Shown piece after piece: positions 52,265 through 60,144 of a DNA stretch of 64,000 nucleotides; position 1 is the stretch's first letter, and each line of letters begins with the position of its first letter. The notes below the pieces were generated by a model. The model saw only the letters and a list, made by a program, of their open reading frames with translations. It did not search any database and was not told the origin of the DNA. Origin of the DNA: Cyclobacteriaceae bacterium (GTDB lineage: Bacteria; Bacteroidota; Bacteroidia; Cytophagales; Cyclobacteriaceae); assembly GCA_026129485.1 (NCBI GenBank), contig JAHCHY010000008.1:62001-126000 (forward strand). The letters run 5' to 3'. The position numbers and the translations under genes are program-made.

Positions 52265-53119
52265 TTAAATCCTGTCCAATACTTTCCTGATCAGGCTTTC
52301 CACCACCTTGTTCGGGTCTTTCGCAAATTTGTTTTTAATGCGGTTGGCGATAATCGCATTGGCGCTCAACACTTCGTGGCCCAGCAACCTGCCGAAAGCA
52401 TAATACGCAGAAGTTTCCATTTCAAAATTGGTGAGCCAGAACCCGCCCTTATGATAATAGTTTAAATCTTCCAGCAGCCGTGGAAACCGGATAGGCAATC
52501 GCAACGCGCGACCTTGTGGCGCATAAAACCCGGGGCAGGTTACTGTGTTACCCACGCGCATGTCATTTTCAACCTGCTCGCGCAAAGCTACCGAACCCCG
52601 CACCACGTAAGGCATAAACGGAAGCCCTGTTTTTTTCTGAATATCATGCGCGAGGCCCGTTTCAAAATCGTCCATGGGCAGGTCGTAGAAATTCATCAGG
52701 TTATCAAAGCCTACCGCATAGTCTGAAAGCAGGTGCGTGCCTACCGGGATATCTTCCTGCAACGCACCCGAAGTGCCAATGCGCACTACCTTTAGCTTTT
52801 TCTTACGGGTTTTGGGCTCGCGGGTTTTCAGATCGATGTTTACGAGCGCATCCAGCTCGTTAAAGAATATCTCTACATTATCCGAGCCAATACCGGTGCT
52901 GATAACCGTAATTCTTTTCCCTTTGTATTTACCCACATGGGTGATGAACTCGCGCTTGTTCATTTCAAACTCCACCTCGTCAAAATACTGGCTTACCATA
53001 TACACCCGGCTGGGGTCGCCCACGGCAATTATAGTATCCGAAATATTTTTAGGCAGCAGGTTAAGATGGTACACGCTGCCATCGGGATTCAGGATCAGGT
53101 CGGTTTCGGATATTTTCAT
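52265..53119 (-). CDS. Nucleoside phosphorylase (uridine phosphorylase-like)
   Basis: A 284-residue enzyme of the PNP/UDP family. The phosphate-site IIAVGDPSRVYMVSQYF is followed by GKRITVISTGIGSDNVEIFFNEL and KVVRIGTSGALQEDI, and the sugar/base site by NFEMETSAYYAFGRLL. It splits nucleosides with phosphate to sugar 1-phosphate and base; the NFEMETSA sequence fits uridine- or purine-type activity. The family-typical TSG and NFEMETSA are intact. Confidence 0.9.
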   Translation of the reverse strand: MKISETDLILNPDGSVYHLNLLPKNISDTIIAVGDPSRVYMVSQYFDEVEFEMNKREFITHVGKYKGKRITVISTGIGSDNVEIFFNELDALVNIDLKTREPKTRKKKLKVVRIGTSGALQEDIPVGTHLLSDYAVGFDNLMNFYDLPMDDFETGLAHDIQKKTGLPFMPYVVRGSVALREQVENDMRVGNTVTCPGFYAPQGRALRLPIRFPRLLEDLNYYHKGGFWLTNFEMETSAYYAFGRLLGHEVLSANAIIANRIKNKFAKDPNKVVESLIRKVLDRI

Positions 53120-53138
53120 TTCTTTAATTCAAAAGAAA

Positions 53139-53195
53139 GATTTAAAATTCAATACCTGGTTGCTTCTAAAAATTTTGAATTTGAAATTTTAAATC
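53139..53195. repeat. AT-rich inverted repeat
   Basis: GATTTAAAATT (53139-53149) and AATTTTAAATC (53185-53195) are perfect complements between two minus-strand genes. The right arm runs into the stop region of the acetyltransferase gene (53194). A related repeat lies at 57407-57438. Confidence 0.5.
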
Positions 53196-53829
53196 AGTTA
53201 ATCGCCTTAGCGGGATTGCCAAACACCGTTTCCCCTGCTTTAACCGGTGCCACTACCACCGAACCTGCACCAATACGCGCCCCCTTACCTACCGTAACCC
53301 CGGAAACAATAGTTACTCCGGAACCGATAAACACTTCGTCATCGATCGTAACGCCCGGGTTAATGTTACTGCCGGCCCCTACCTGCACGAAATCGCCTAA
53401 CGTTGCTTCTACGCCAATAAACGCTTTGGCGTGTATCAAACAATGACTGCCAATTTTAGAACCGGGAGCGAGATAAGCATCAAAGTCAACAAAGTTTCCA
53501 TACCCGATAGCGGCTTTTTCTGAAACGGTTGCCTTGGGGTGCACGGCATTCACCGGCTGCACATGGCGCACTTCCTGCAGCATTTTTACCAGCGACTTCC
53601 GCAGCTTGTTATCATCAACCGCCACAAACGCTTCGCATTTTTTACCGATCAGCTTCAAAAAGCCATCGTTGTCGGTATCGCCCAGCACCGTTATCTCATC
53701 CACCTGCGTATTGTGCAGCTTCTTGTCATCATCCAGAAAGCCATACACAACCACTGCATTGGTTTCAAAAATTTCGCGGGCAGCGCGACCCAATGCATTG
53801 GCGCCAAAAATGATTACGGGATTTTCCAT
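53194..53829 (-). CDS. NeuD-like sugar O-/N-acyltransferase (hexapeptide repeat)
   Basis: A 211-residue protein with an N-terminal Rossmann-like half (PVIIFGANALGRAAREIFETN) and a C-terminal left-handed beta-helix of hexapeptide repeats (IGYGNFVDFDAYLAPGSKIG, GDFVQVGAGSNINPGVTIDD, TVGKGARIGAGSVVV). This is the NeuD/PglD layout, where acetyl-CoA is used to acetylate a sialic acid or UDP-sugar. No sialic-acid or polysaccharide cluster is nearby, so the acceptor is unknown. The ATG at 53829 is 4 bases after an exact -7 box. Confidence 0.9.
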   Translation of the reverse strand: MENPVIIFGANALGRAAREIFETNAVVVYGFLDDDKKLHNTQVDEITVLGDTDNDGFLKLIGKKCEAFVAVDDNKLRKSLVKMLQEVRHVQPVNAVHPKATVSEKAAIGYGNFVDFDAYLAPGSKIGSHCLIHAKAFIGVEATLGDFVQVGAGSNINPGVTIDDEVFIGSGVTIVSGVTVGKGARIGAGSVVVAPVKAGETVFGNPAKAIN

Positions 53830-53833
53830 AGCG

Positions 53834-53841
53834 CAAAGGTA
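53834..53841 (-). promoter_or_regulatory. -7 box TACCTTTG of the NeuD-like gene
   Basis: An exact TAnnTTTG on the minus strand ends 4 bases before the start codon at 53829. Confidence 0.55.
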
Positions 53842-53863
53842 TGGATTTGGTGCCGTTGAAAAA

Positions 53864-54106
53864 TTATGAATTACGAATCAGGTACAAATGCACGCCAATA
53901 GCCACCGGGTACACCAGCAGGTAAACAGCCGATGGCTTTACAAAGCCCATTAGCATGGTAGCCGGTAAAAGCAGCAGGAAAATGCTGATCAGGATAATCC
54001 ATGTTTTGTTGGGATTGTCCGTCTTTTGAATCTGAAGGATACGGTAAATCAGGTACGTAACCACAGCTACATTGAAAGCGAGCAGGAGAATGCGAATCAG
54101 AATCAT
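53864..54106 (-). CDS. Small membrane protein (80 aa)
   Basis: An 80-residue protein with three hydrophobic segments: RILLLAFNVAVVTYLIYRILQ, NKTWIILISIFLLLLPATMLMGF and AVYLLVYPVAIGVHLYLI. No family is recognised. It lies between NeuD-like and divergent ispD genes. The start ATG at 54106 follows the common IR hydrophobic onset. Confidence 0.7.
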   Translation of the reverse strand: MILIRILLLAFNVAVVTYLIYRILQIQKTDNPNKTWIILISIFLLLLPATMLMGFVKPSAVYLLVYPVAIGVHLYLIRNS

Positions 54107-54117
54107 TTCAAAAGAAG

Positions 54118-54125
54118 TATTTTTA
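54118..54125 (+). promoter_or_regulatory. -7-like box (TATTTTTA) of ispD
   Basis: TATTTTTA is one mismatch from TAnnTTTG and ends 7 bases before the ispD ATG. Confidence 0.4.
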
Positions 54126-54132
54126 CAAAGCT

Positions 54133-54810
54133 ATGCATTCCAAAGAATATGCCCTTATTGTAGCCGGAGGTAAAGGCACACGCATCAAAAGCAAGCTGCC
54201 CAAGCAGTTCCTGGAATTGCAGGGCAAGCCTGTTCTCATCCATACGCTGGAAGCATTCTACCGGTACTCCGAAAACATTACGGTTGTGCTGGTATTACCC
54301 GAAGATGATTTCACTACCTGGCATGGCATCTGTAAAAAGTACAGCTTTACGAAACCGGTTATTCTGCAAAAAGGTGGTGAAACCCGGTTTCAATCCGTAA
54401 AGAACGGCTTGCAAAAAATTGAAGGCCCCGGGCTGGTGGCTATTCACGATGGGGTTAGGCCATTGGTCAGTGAAGATATTATCGGAGCATCATTCCGGTT
54501 GGCTGCCGTGCATCAATCGGCAGTTGCCGCGGTGCGATTAAAAGAATCCATCCGTATGACAGATCAGGATAACACTAAAGCGGTAGATCGTTCCCGCTTC
54601 AGGCTTATTCAGACACCGCAAACTTTTTCGGTTGATCTGATCAAGCAAGCTTATCAGCTAAAAGAAGACCCCACTATGACGGATGATGCGAGTATGGTAG
54701 AAAAACTGGGGCACACTATTTCGCTTTTTGAAGGGAGCTACGAGAACATCAAGATCACAACACCCGAAGACCTGATTGTGGCAAAGGCGTTACTTGATTC
54801 GCATAAATAA
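54133..54810 (+). CDS. ispD: 2-C-methyl-D-erythritol 4-phosphate cytidylyltransferase
   Basis: A 225-residue enzyme that joins MEP to CTP in the non-mevalonate isoprenoid pathway. The nucleotide site is ALIVAGGKGTRIKSKLPKQFLELQGKPVLIHTLEAF. The catalytic region has IHDGVRPLVSEDI, and RLIQTPQTFSVDLI and TDDASMVEKLGHTISLFEGSYENIKITTPEDLIVA are typical. The AVRLKESIRM stretch takes the place of AVPVKDTIK. A strong terminator follows. Confidence 0.94.
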   Translation: MHSKEYALIVAGGKGTRIKSKLPKQFLELQGKPVLIHTLEAFYRYSENITVVLVLPEDDFTTWHGICKKYSFTKPVILQKGGETRFQSVKNGLQKIEGPGLVAIHDGVRPLVSEDIIGASFRLAAVHQSAVAAVRLKESIRMTDQDNTKAVDRSRFRLIQTPQTFSVDLIKQAYQLKEDPTMTDDASMVEKLGHTISLFEGSYENIKITTPEDLIVAKALLDSHK

Positions 54811-54842
54811 AAATGGCTACGCGAAAGGCGCAGCCATTTTCA
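54809..54842 (+). terminator. Terminator after ispD
   Basis: AAAATGGCT and AGCCATTTT pair with an inner CGC/GCG step around a GAAAG loop, right after the ispD stop. The A- and T-rich flanks allow it to work on both strands, ending the convergent DUF2795 gene as well. Confidence 0.78.
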
Positions 54843-54868
54843 AATTATCAAATTGATAAATAGGCTAA

Positions 54869-55090
54869 TTAATACTCATCTTCATTAAAGAAGAAATCTT
54901 CCTTGGTGGGATAATCCGGCCAGATCTCCTCGATGCTTTCATAAGGCTGCCCATCGTCTTCCAGCTCCTGCAGGTTTTCCACCACCTCTAATGGCGCACC
55001 TGAGCGGATAGAGAAATCAATTAATTCATCTTTGGTTGCCGGCCAGGGTGCATCTTCCAGGTACGAGGCTAATTCCAGTGTCCAATACAT
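54869..55090 (-). CDS. DUF2795-like protein
   Basis: A 73-residue acidic protein: MYWTLELASYLEDAPWPATKDELIDFSIRSGAPLEVVENLQEL, then EEIWPDYPTKEDFFFNEDEY. The pattern of helical repeats with DAPWPATKDELI and GAPLEVVENL corresponds to DUF2795. It binds no known ligand. The ATG at 55090 gives the family start; the longer upstream frame adds unrelated residues. Its acidity and conservation suggest a regulatory or structural partner. Confidence 0.8.
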   Translation of the reverse strand: MYWTLELASYLEDAPWPATKDELIDFSIRSGAPLEVVENLQELEDDGQPYESIEEIWPDYPTKEDFFFNEDEY

Positions 55091-55276
55091 AGTGCTTGTC
55101 CTCCTGTTTAAATTTTCCGCAAAAATAAAATTAAATAACCCATAGTCAAGTGGCGCCTGTTGATAGTTCGCGTTTTCGAAAAAGTAACCGTTTTCGGGAG
55201 GAGCGCACATTTTGGCTGCCTGTGGATATTGACCCAAAAACGCCATATTTGCGTTCTTAATTTAACCAATCGCTAA

Positions 55277-56959
55277 ATGGCTGACGAAAAAATAATTTTC
55301 TCCATGTCGGGTGTGAACAAGATTTATCCACCCCAAAAGCAAGTGCTCAAGAACATTTACCTCTCGTTTTTCTATGGAGCCAAGATTGGCGTGCTGGGTT
55401 TAAACGGTTCGGGTAAATCGTCTTTGCTGCGCATTATTGCCGGCATCGATAAGGAATACCAGGGCGAAGTGGTTTCCGATCTTGGGTATTCGGTTGGCTA
55501 CCTGGAACAAGAACCTCAGCTCGATAAGACCAAAACGGTTAAGGAAATAGTAGAAGAAGGCGTGAAAGACGTGGTCGCCCTGCTCAAAGAATTTGAAGCC
55601 ATCAACGAAAAGTTTGCCGACCCTGAGGTGCTGGAAGATCCTGACAAGATGGATAAGCTGATAACCCGCCAGGGTGAAGTGCAGGAAAAGTTAGATGCTG
55701 TAAATGCGTGGGAGCTTGACCATAAATTAGAACGCGCCATGGATGCGTTACGCTGTCCCCCGCCCGATGCCAAAGTAGAGCATCTTTCCGGTGGAGAAAA
55801 GCGCAGGGTTGCCTTATGCCGGTTGTTGCTGCAAACACCCGATGTATTGTTGCTGGATGAGCCCACCAACCACTTAGATGCCGAATCGGTACATTGGCTG
55901 GAAGAACATTTACGTCAATATAAAGGCACTATCATCGCGGTAACGCACGACCGTTACTTTCTGGATAACGTTGCCGGGTGGATCCTGGAGCTGGATCGCG
56001 GAGAAGGTATTCCGTGGAAAGGAAATTATTCAAGCTGGCTCGATCAGAAGCAAAAACGTTTGGCTCAGGAAGAAAAAACAGAATCGAAACGCCAGAAAGC
56101 GCTGGAGCGCGAGCTGGAATGGGTGCGCATGAGCCCGAAAGGCCGCCATGCAAAAGGCAAAGCCCGCTTAAGCGCTTATGATAAACTGATGAGCCAGGAA
56201 ACACGTGAGAAAGAAGATAAGTTAGAATTGTTTATTCCGCCCGGGCCGCGCCTCGGTAACAAGGTTATTGAAGCGCACGGTGTATCGAAAGCATTTGGCG
56301 ACAAGCTGTTGTACGAGAACCTCACGTTCTCATTGCCGCCTGCGGGCATTGTGGGTATTATCGGGCCGAACGGTGCCGGTAAAACCACGTTGTTCAAAAT
56401 GATAACCGGCCAGCTTAAGCCCGATGCCGGAACATTTGAAGTAGGCGAAACGGTAAAGATCGCTTATGTGGACCAGGAGCACGATGATCTGAAACCGGAG
56501 GATACCGTGTTCCAGGCCATCACCGGTGGGCAGGATCTGATTATGGTAGGCGGAAAAGAAATTAACTCGCGCGCTTATGTAAGCAAGTTTAATTTCAGCG
56601 GCACCGATCAGCAGAAAAAAGTAAAAGAGCTTTCAGGCGGTATGCGTAACCGTGCGCATTTGGCTATAGCGCTTAAGCAGGGCGGTAACTTGTTATTGTT
56701 AGATGAACCGACCAACGATTTGGATGTAAACACGCTGCGTGCGCTGGAAGAAGCGCTTGAAAACTTTGGCGGTTGTGCCGTAATTATTTCGCACGACCGT
56801 TGGTTCCTCGACCGGGTATGTACGCACATCCTTGCTTTTGAAGGTGATTCGCAGGCATATTGGTTTGAAGGTACTTTCAGCGAGTACGAAGAAAACCGGA
56901 AGAAGCGCGTAGGCGATGACCAGCCGCACCGGATCAAGTATAAGAAGCTGGTTAAATAG
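55277..56959 (+). CDS. ettA: Energy-dependent translational throttle protein EttA
   Basis: A 560-residue ABC-F protein with two ATPase domains. The first has LNGSGKSSLLRI, LSGGEKRRVALCRLLLQTPDVLLLDEPTNHLD and AVTHDRYFLD. The arm-domain linker lies near residues 235-315. The second has GPNGAGKTTLFKM, LSGGMRNRAHLAI and LLLDEPTNDLDVNTLRALEEAL. EttA binds the ribosomal E site and gates the first elongation step according to ATP level. Length and motifs match EttA rather than antibiotic-resistance ABC-F proteins. Confidence 0.94.
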   Translation: MADEKIIFSMSGVNKIYPPQKQVLKNIYLSFFYGAKIGVLGLNGSGKSSLLRIIAGIDKEYQGEVVSDLGYSVGYLEQEPQLDKTKTVKEIVEEGVKDVVALLKEFEAINEKFADPEVLEDPDKMDKLITRQGEVQEKLDAVNAWELDHKLERAMDALRCPPPDAKVEHLSGGEKRRVALCRLLLQTPDVLLLDEPTNHLDAESVHWLEEHLRQYKGTIIAVTHDRYFLDNVAGWILELDRGEGIPWKGNYSSWLDQKQKRLAQEEKTESKRQKALERELEWVRMSPKGRHAKGKARLSAYDKLMSQETREKEDKLELFIPPGPRLGNKVIEAHGVSKAFGDKLLYENLTFSLPPAGIVGIIGPNGAGKTTLFKMITGQLKPDAGTFEVGETVKIAYVDQEHDDLKPEDTVFQAITGGQDLIMVGGKEINSRAYVSKFNFSGTDQQKKVKELSGGMRNRAHLAIALKQGGNLLLLDEPTNDLDVNTLRALEEALENFGGCAVIISHDRWFLDRVCTHILAFEGDSQAYWFEGTFSEYEENRKKRVGDDQPHRIKYKKLVK

Positions 56960-56965
56960 TTAATC

Positions 56966-57008
56966 GTTAAGAGTTATTAGCTGCTCCTTTCAACTAATAA
57001 CTCTTAAC
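56966..57008. repeat. Perfect intergenic inverted repeat (15-bp arms)
   Basis: GTTAAGAGTTATTAG (56966-56980) and CTAATAACTCTTAAC (56994-57008) are perfect complements around a 13-base loop, filling most of the 61-base gap between ettA and the next gene. The stem is AT-rich and lacks a T tract. It may be a repeat copy or a weak terminator. Confidence 0.6.
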
Positions 57009-57020
57009 TACCAACTCAGT

Positions 57021-57389
57021 ATGAGAGCCTTCTATACCATCCTGCTGCTCGTTCTCAGCAACACGTTTATGACGTTTGCCTGGTATGGCCATCTTAAATT
57101 TAAAGAGATGAGCTGGAGCAAGAACCTCGGGCTGGCAGCGATCATCTTTATCAGTTGGGGCATTGCCCTATTTGAGTATATCTTGCAAGTACCGGCTAAC
57201 AGCATTGGCTTTAAAGAAAATGGCGGGCCGTTTTCGCTGATGGAGTTAAAAGTAATTCAGGAAGTAATTACCCTATCGGTATTCGTGATTTTTTCCCTCG
57301 TATTCTTCAAAGCCGAAACCTTCCGGTGGAATCACCTGGTCGGGTTTATATTTTTAGTGCTGGCTGTGTACTTTGTGTTTAAGAAGTAA
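57021..57389 (+). CDS. DMT-superfamily / DUF486 membrane protein
   Basis: A 122-residue protein with four hydrophobic segments. It shows LLVLSNTFMTFAWYGHLKF, SWGIALFEYILQVPANSIGF and MELKVIQEVITLSVFVIFSLVFF, the pattern of DUF486 proteins, which are half-size relatives of drug/metabolite transporters and probably act as dimers. The substrate is unknown. It may be in one unit with ettA, with only a palindrome between them. Confidence 0.88.
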   Translation: MRAFYTILLLVLSNTFMTFAWYGHLKFKEMSWSKNLGLAAIIFISWGIALFEYILQVPANSIGFKENGGPFSLMELKVIQEVITLSVFVIFSLVFFKAETFRWNHLVGFIFLVLAVYFVFKK

Positions 57390-57406
57390 CTTAATTCAAA
57401 GTTCAA

Positions 57407-57438
57407 GATTCAAAATTTTAAATCCTGAATTTTGAATC
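57407..57438. repeat. AT-rich inverted repeat
   Basis: GATTCAAAATT (57407-57417) and AATTTTGAATC (57428-57438) are perfect complements between convergent genes; the right arm overlaps the acyltransferase stop. Similar to the repeat at 53139-53195. Confidence 0.5.
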
Positions 57439-58357
57439 ATTTAATCTCCTGCCCCGGCTTCGTTTTCCACCGCTCGTGCATCCACACCCATTGCTCCGGG
57501 TGCTCGCGAACAATTTGTTCCGTAACGCTGGTAAAGTTTTGCGTGTTCACTACGAGGTCAGTTTCTTCATCACCTGTAATTACCAACGGTATCTCCGGCA
57601 GAATATGCATGTGCTGCTTGCCATCGGCACCGAGATAAATATAGGTGGGCACTACTGCTGCTCCCGTGCGCAATGCCAGCACCGTAGCGCCTATCGGGGT
57701 GGCTGCTTTCATTCCAAAGAAATTGACAAAGCGGCTTTTTACTTTTGTATCCTGATCGATCAGGATGGCTATTGATCCGCCTGACTTCAATATTTTAAAC
57801 AACCGGACGCTTTCTTTGCCACGCTCAATCGCTATCGCCCCAAAAGCATTACGGTATTCAAACAAAAGCTCATTTAATCTTTCATCTTTTAGTGCAGTAC
57901 CGATAATGTTGGGTTTAAGTCCGCGCAAAGCCATGTTGGTTACCTGCAAATCGAATGCGCCCACATGCGAGGTAAGAAACATGACACCTTTACCTTTGGC
58001 ATGGGCCTGCTCGTAATTTTCCAATCCATGCGTAACCAGAAATTTCTCCAGATCAATAAGTGTTTTAACCTTCAACGAGCGCAGTATATCACCGGCATTT
58101 TTTCCGAGCATTATAAAAACCTGCTTGCTTAAGGCAACAATCTCGCGTGGTGATTTCTCACCACTGAAAGCAAGACCTAAATGATAGATTGCTCTTTCAC
58201 GGGGTTTGGGGGAAAAAGAATAAGCTAATTTGCCCAACCAACCACAGAAGGCAAGCCAGGCTTTGCGCGGCAACAGGTTAGAGAAAAAAATCAAAAACCG
58301 GATAAAGTAGTAAAGCGAAGTATACTTGATTCGTTTTTTAAGCGGACGTTTTTCCAT
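57437..58357 (-). CDS. LpxL/HtrB-type lipid A acyltransferase
   Basis: A 306-residue acyltransferase with an N-terminal membrane anchor (SLYYFIRFLIFFSNLLPRKAWLAF). The catalytic HX4D is H131-VGAF-D136 in FLTSHVGAFDL. Later motifs are AIERGKESVRLFKIL and SIAILIDQDTKVKSRFVNFFG. LpxL-type enzymes add a secondary acyl chain to Kdo2-lipid IVA. Since an ornithine- or other lipid acyltransferase could look alike, the lipid A role is likely but not certain. The ATG at 58357 is preferred because an earlier TTG (58369) lies in the -7 box. Confidence 0.87.
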   Translation of the reverse strand: MEKRPLKKRIKYTSLYYFIRFLIFFSNLLPRKAWLAFCGWLGKLAYSFSPKPRERAIYHLGLAFSGEKSPREIVALSKQVFIMLGKNAGDILRSLKVKTLIDLEKFLVTHGLENYEQAHAKGKGVMFLTSHVGAFDLQVTNMALRGLKPNIIGTALKDERLNELLFEYRNAFGAIAIERGKESVRLFKILKSGGSIAILIDQDTKVKSRFVNFFGMKAATPIGATVLALRTGAAVVPTYIYLGADGKQHMHILPEIPLVITGDEETDLVVNTQNFTSVTEQIVREHPEQWVWMHERWKTKPGQEIK

Positions 58358-58366
58358 AAAGCACTG

Positions 58367-58374
58367 CAAAGATA
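58367..58374 (-). promoter_or_regulatory. -7 box TATCTTTG of the acyltransferase gene
   Basis: An exact TAnnTTTG on the minus strand ends 9 bases before the ATG at 58357. Confidence 0.55.
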
Positions 58375-58406
58375 AAGGCTTTGCTTAATTTAGAACGTTA
58401 AATACA

Positions 58407-58916
58407 ATGAAGACCTTATACATTGTGCGCCACGCCAAATCCAGTTGGGATGATCCTGAGCTGGATGACTTTGAGCGGCCTTTAAACAAACGCGGATTAA
58501 AGGATGCACCCCGCATGGGCAAACGGTTAAAGGAAAAGCGGGTAACACCCGATATTATGCTGAGCAGTCCGGCCGTGCGCGCACTGGCCACCTGCAAAGC
58601 AATTGCAACTGTGCTTGCGTTTAACGAATCGAAAATAAAAACTGACAGAAAGCTGTATCATGCTGATGAAGATCAAATCCTGGAAGTAGTTCGCAAACTC
58701 AAAGACTCACCCCGCGATAGCGAAGAAGTAGCTATGATATTCGGCCATAACCCCGGGCTTACCGAATTTGCAAACGCATTATTAAATCAAACTATCGACA
58801 ACATTCCCACCTGTGGCATTGTAGCAGCCCAACTTCCGGTAGCGCGCTGGCAGGATGTTACATTCGGCTGCGGCAAAATGCTGTTCTTCGATTTTCCGAA
58901 AAGGATTGAAGACTAA
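58407..58916 (+). CDS. SixA-type histidine phosphatase
   Basis: A 169-residue protein of the histidine phosphatase superfamily. The catalytic motif is VRHAKSSWDD (R8, H9), and FGHNPG (H114) supplies the second histidine. SixA dephosphorylates phosphohistidine on signal-transfer proteins; the substrate here is not known. It overlaps the convergent ExbD gene by 4 bases. The start gives MKTLYIVRHAK, as in the family. Confidence 0.88.
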   Translation: MKTLYIVRHAKSSWDDPELDDFERPLNKRGLKDAPRMGKRLKEKRVTPDIMLSSPAVRALATCKAIATVLAFNESKIKTDRKLYHADEDQILEVVRKLKDSPRDSEEVAMIFGHNPGLTEFANALLNQTIDNIPTCGIVAAQLPVARWQDVTFGCGKMLFFDFPKRIED

Positions 58917-59470
58917 TTTACTGCGCGAGTGGGTTCGGCCATTGAAATGTTCATCGGAATGCCCTTTCGCGCAGCATCATATAGCTGCAATTGGCGCTTA
59001 TCGTTCAGGTCCAGTTCACGAAATGCCTTAGGCGTAATACCGGCACGTTCTGCATAAATGGTGTAGTAAGCAGCCTGTATCGCATCAAGCGCTTCAATGA
59101 ACGCGCGTTGCGATGTACCCCTGTCTGTTTTTAAGGAAACAACTGCTTTCTCCGGGTTTTCGGATAATGAAGGATCTATATTGTTATTCAAAATAAATTT
59201 TTTGATTTCGTCCGTAACGCCATCCAGTGCATTTCGGGGTTCGCCTTCTATCAGGAACTGGTTTTCTGAATTAACCTGTATGGTAAATACATTGCGCTGG
59301 TGTAACTCCGATATAATATTTTCTTCGTTCCATTGCGGCAGCATCAACGTCAAACCTTTTTCATTTTTAATTACCGTAGTCATCAGAAAAAAGGTAAGCA
59401 ACAGAAAGGCAATATCAGCCATTGAGCTCGTGCTGACCTCAGCACTGCCCTGTTTGCGAAGCAGGCTCAT
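58913..59470 (-). CDS. ExbD/TolR-family protein, orphan
   Basis: A 185-residue protein with one N-terminal membrane helix carrying the conserved aspartate (SSMADIAFLLLTFFLMTT) and a periplasmic domain. It should pair with an ExbB-type proton channel to energise a TonB- or Tol-like system. No exbB or second exbD lies next to it, unlike the usual Bacteroidota exbB-exbD-exbD cluster. The C-terminal half (FRELDLNDKRQLQLYDAARKGIP) is longer than in E. coli ExbD. Confidence 0.85.
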   Translation of the reverse strand: MSLLRKQGSAEVSTSSMADIAFLLLTFFLMTTVIKNEKGLTLMLPQWNEENIISELHQRNVFTIQVNSENQFLIEGEPRNALDGVTDEIKKFILNNNIDPSLSENPEKAVVSLKTDRGTSQRAFIEALDAIQAAYYTIYAERAGITPKAFRELDLNDKRQLQLYDAARKGIPMNISMAEPTRAVN

Positions 59471-59512
59471 AAAATTTCGGAGTTTATACTATGGTAAGCC
59501 ACGAAAGCGATT

Positions 59513-59632
59513 TTAGTCACAGGTAGCCTCAAACAAGGCACGAGATTTTTTCCAGGCATTGTCATAGCCATGCATAATCCGGTCATAACGGTCTGTAACA
59601 CAAAGATTTCTTTCCGGGGGGCGCGTTTCCAA
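59513..59632 (-). CDS. Possible small protein or gene remnant
   Basis: A 39-codon frame with a TTG start in the 253-base gap upstream of the ExbD gene. The peptide contains PPERNLCVTDRYDRIMHGY and WKKSRALFEATCD, which look protein-like. No ATG gives more than 24 residues. It may be a small protein or a decayed end of a gene. No other feature fills this gap. Confidence 0.22.
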   Translation of the reverse strand: METRPPERNLCVTDRYDRIMHGYDNAWKKSRALFEATCD

Positions 59633-59723
59633 TGCATTTCAGTAAATAGTTAATTTTTTTCCTGCCTCCAATATCAATGGATTGCTTTGTACTTTTTTAT
59701 AAATTTGGATACAAATCAAGAAC

Positions 59724-60053
59724 ATGACATCACAAGTTGAGTCTGCCTGGAGTACCGATCGTATTATTGAAGACATCTACGGCAAACGCACTACCTTCAT
59801 CCAGGAGTTGTTGCAGCATAATGGGCTGGCTGCTTACCTGGAAGAACAGTTTGATACCGTTGCCCTTAGCGTAATTAAAACCGAGTTTTTGAAACGGGAC
59901 CTGAAACAACTGGCGGATTCCACGCTTGACCTGGTACACTACTCCATGTTAATCCGCAAAGCAAAAGAAACGGATAACTGGCCGGATGTCCTAACGATAG
60001 AAGAGTTTGTTCGGGCGGAGATCAGAACCGTGGTGGTCCGGTACATTTCCTGA
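59724..60053 (+). CDS. Hypothetical protein (109 aa)
   Basis: A 109-residue, probably all-helical soluble protein: WSTDRIIEDIYGKRTTFIQELLQHNGLAAYLEEQ, then VIKTEFLKRDLKQLADSTLDLVHYS and DVLTIEEFVRAEIRTVVVRYIS. No family is recognised and there is no signal. It is a single gene with a 250-base upstream gap and the tRNA gene on the other strand downstream. Confidence 0.68.
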   Translation: MTSQVESAWSTDRIIEDIYGKRTTFIQELLQHNGLAAYLEEQFDTVALSVIKTEFLKRDLKQLADSTLDLVHYSMLIRKAKETDNWPDVLTIEEFVRAEIRTVVVRYIS

Positions 60054-60082
60054 AGAACTGGATTAAATCAAATTACCATCTC

Positions 60083-60118
60083 AAAAAAATAAAGCCTTTA
60101 AAACAAGTTTAAAGGCTT
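60083..60118 (-). terminator. Terminator of the tRNA-Pro gene
   Basis: AAGCCTTTAAA and TTTAAAGGCTT form an 11-bp stem around a 5-base loop. On the minus strand it is followed by a T-rich stretch (complement of 60083-60090), 27 bases past the tRNA end. Confidence 0.75.
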
Positions 60119-60144
60119 ATTAAGGTGTTTGGTAATTATTCTTG

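Noticed and set aside
58913-59470. ExbD as part of the heme uptake energising complex
   Set aside because: It is about 15 kb from the heme locus, has no operator, and no exbB or tonB is adjacent. A link is possible but cannot be supported.
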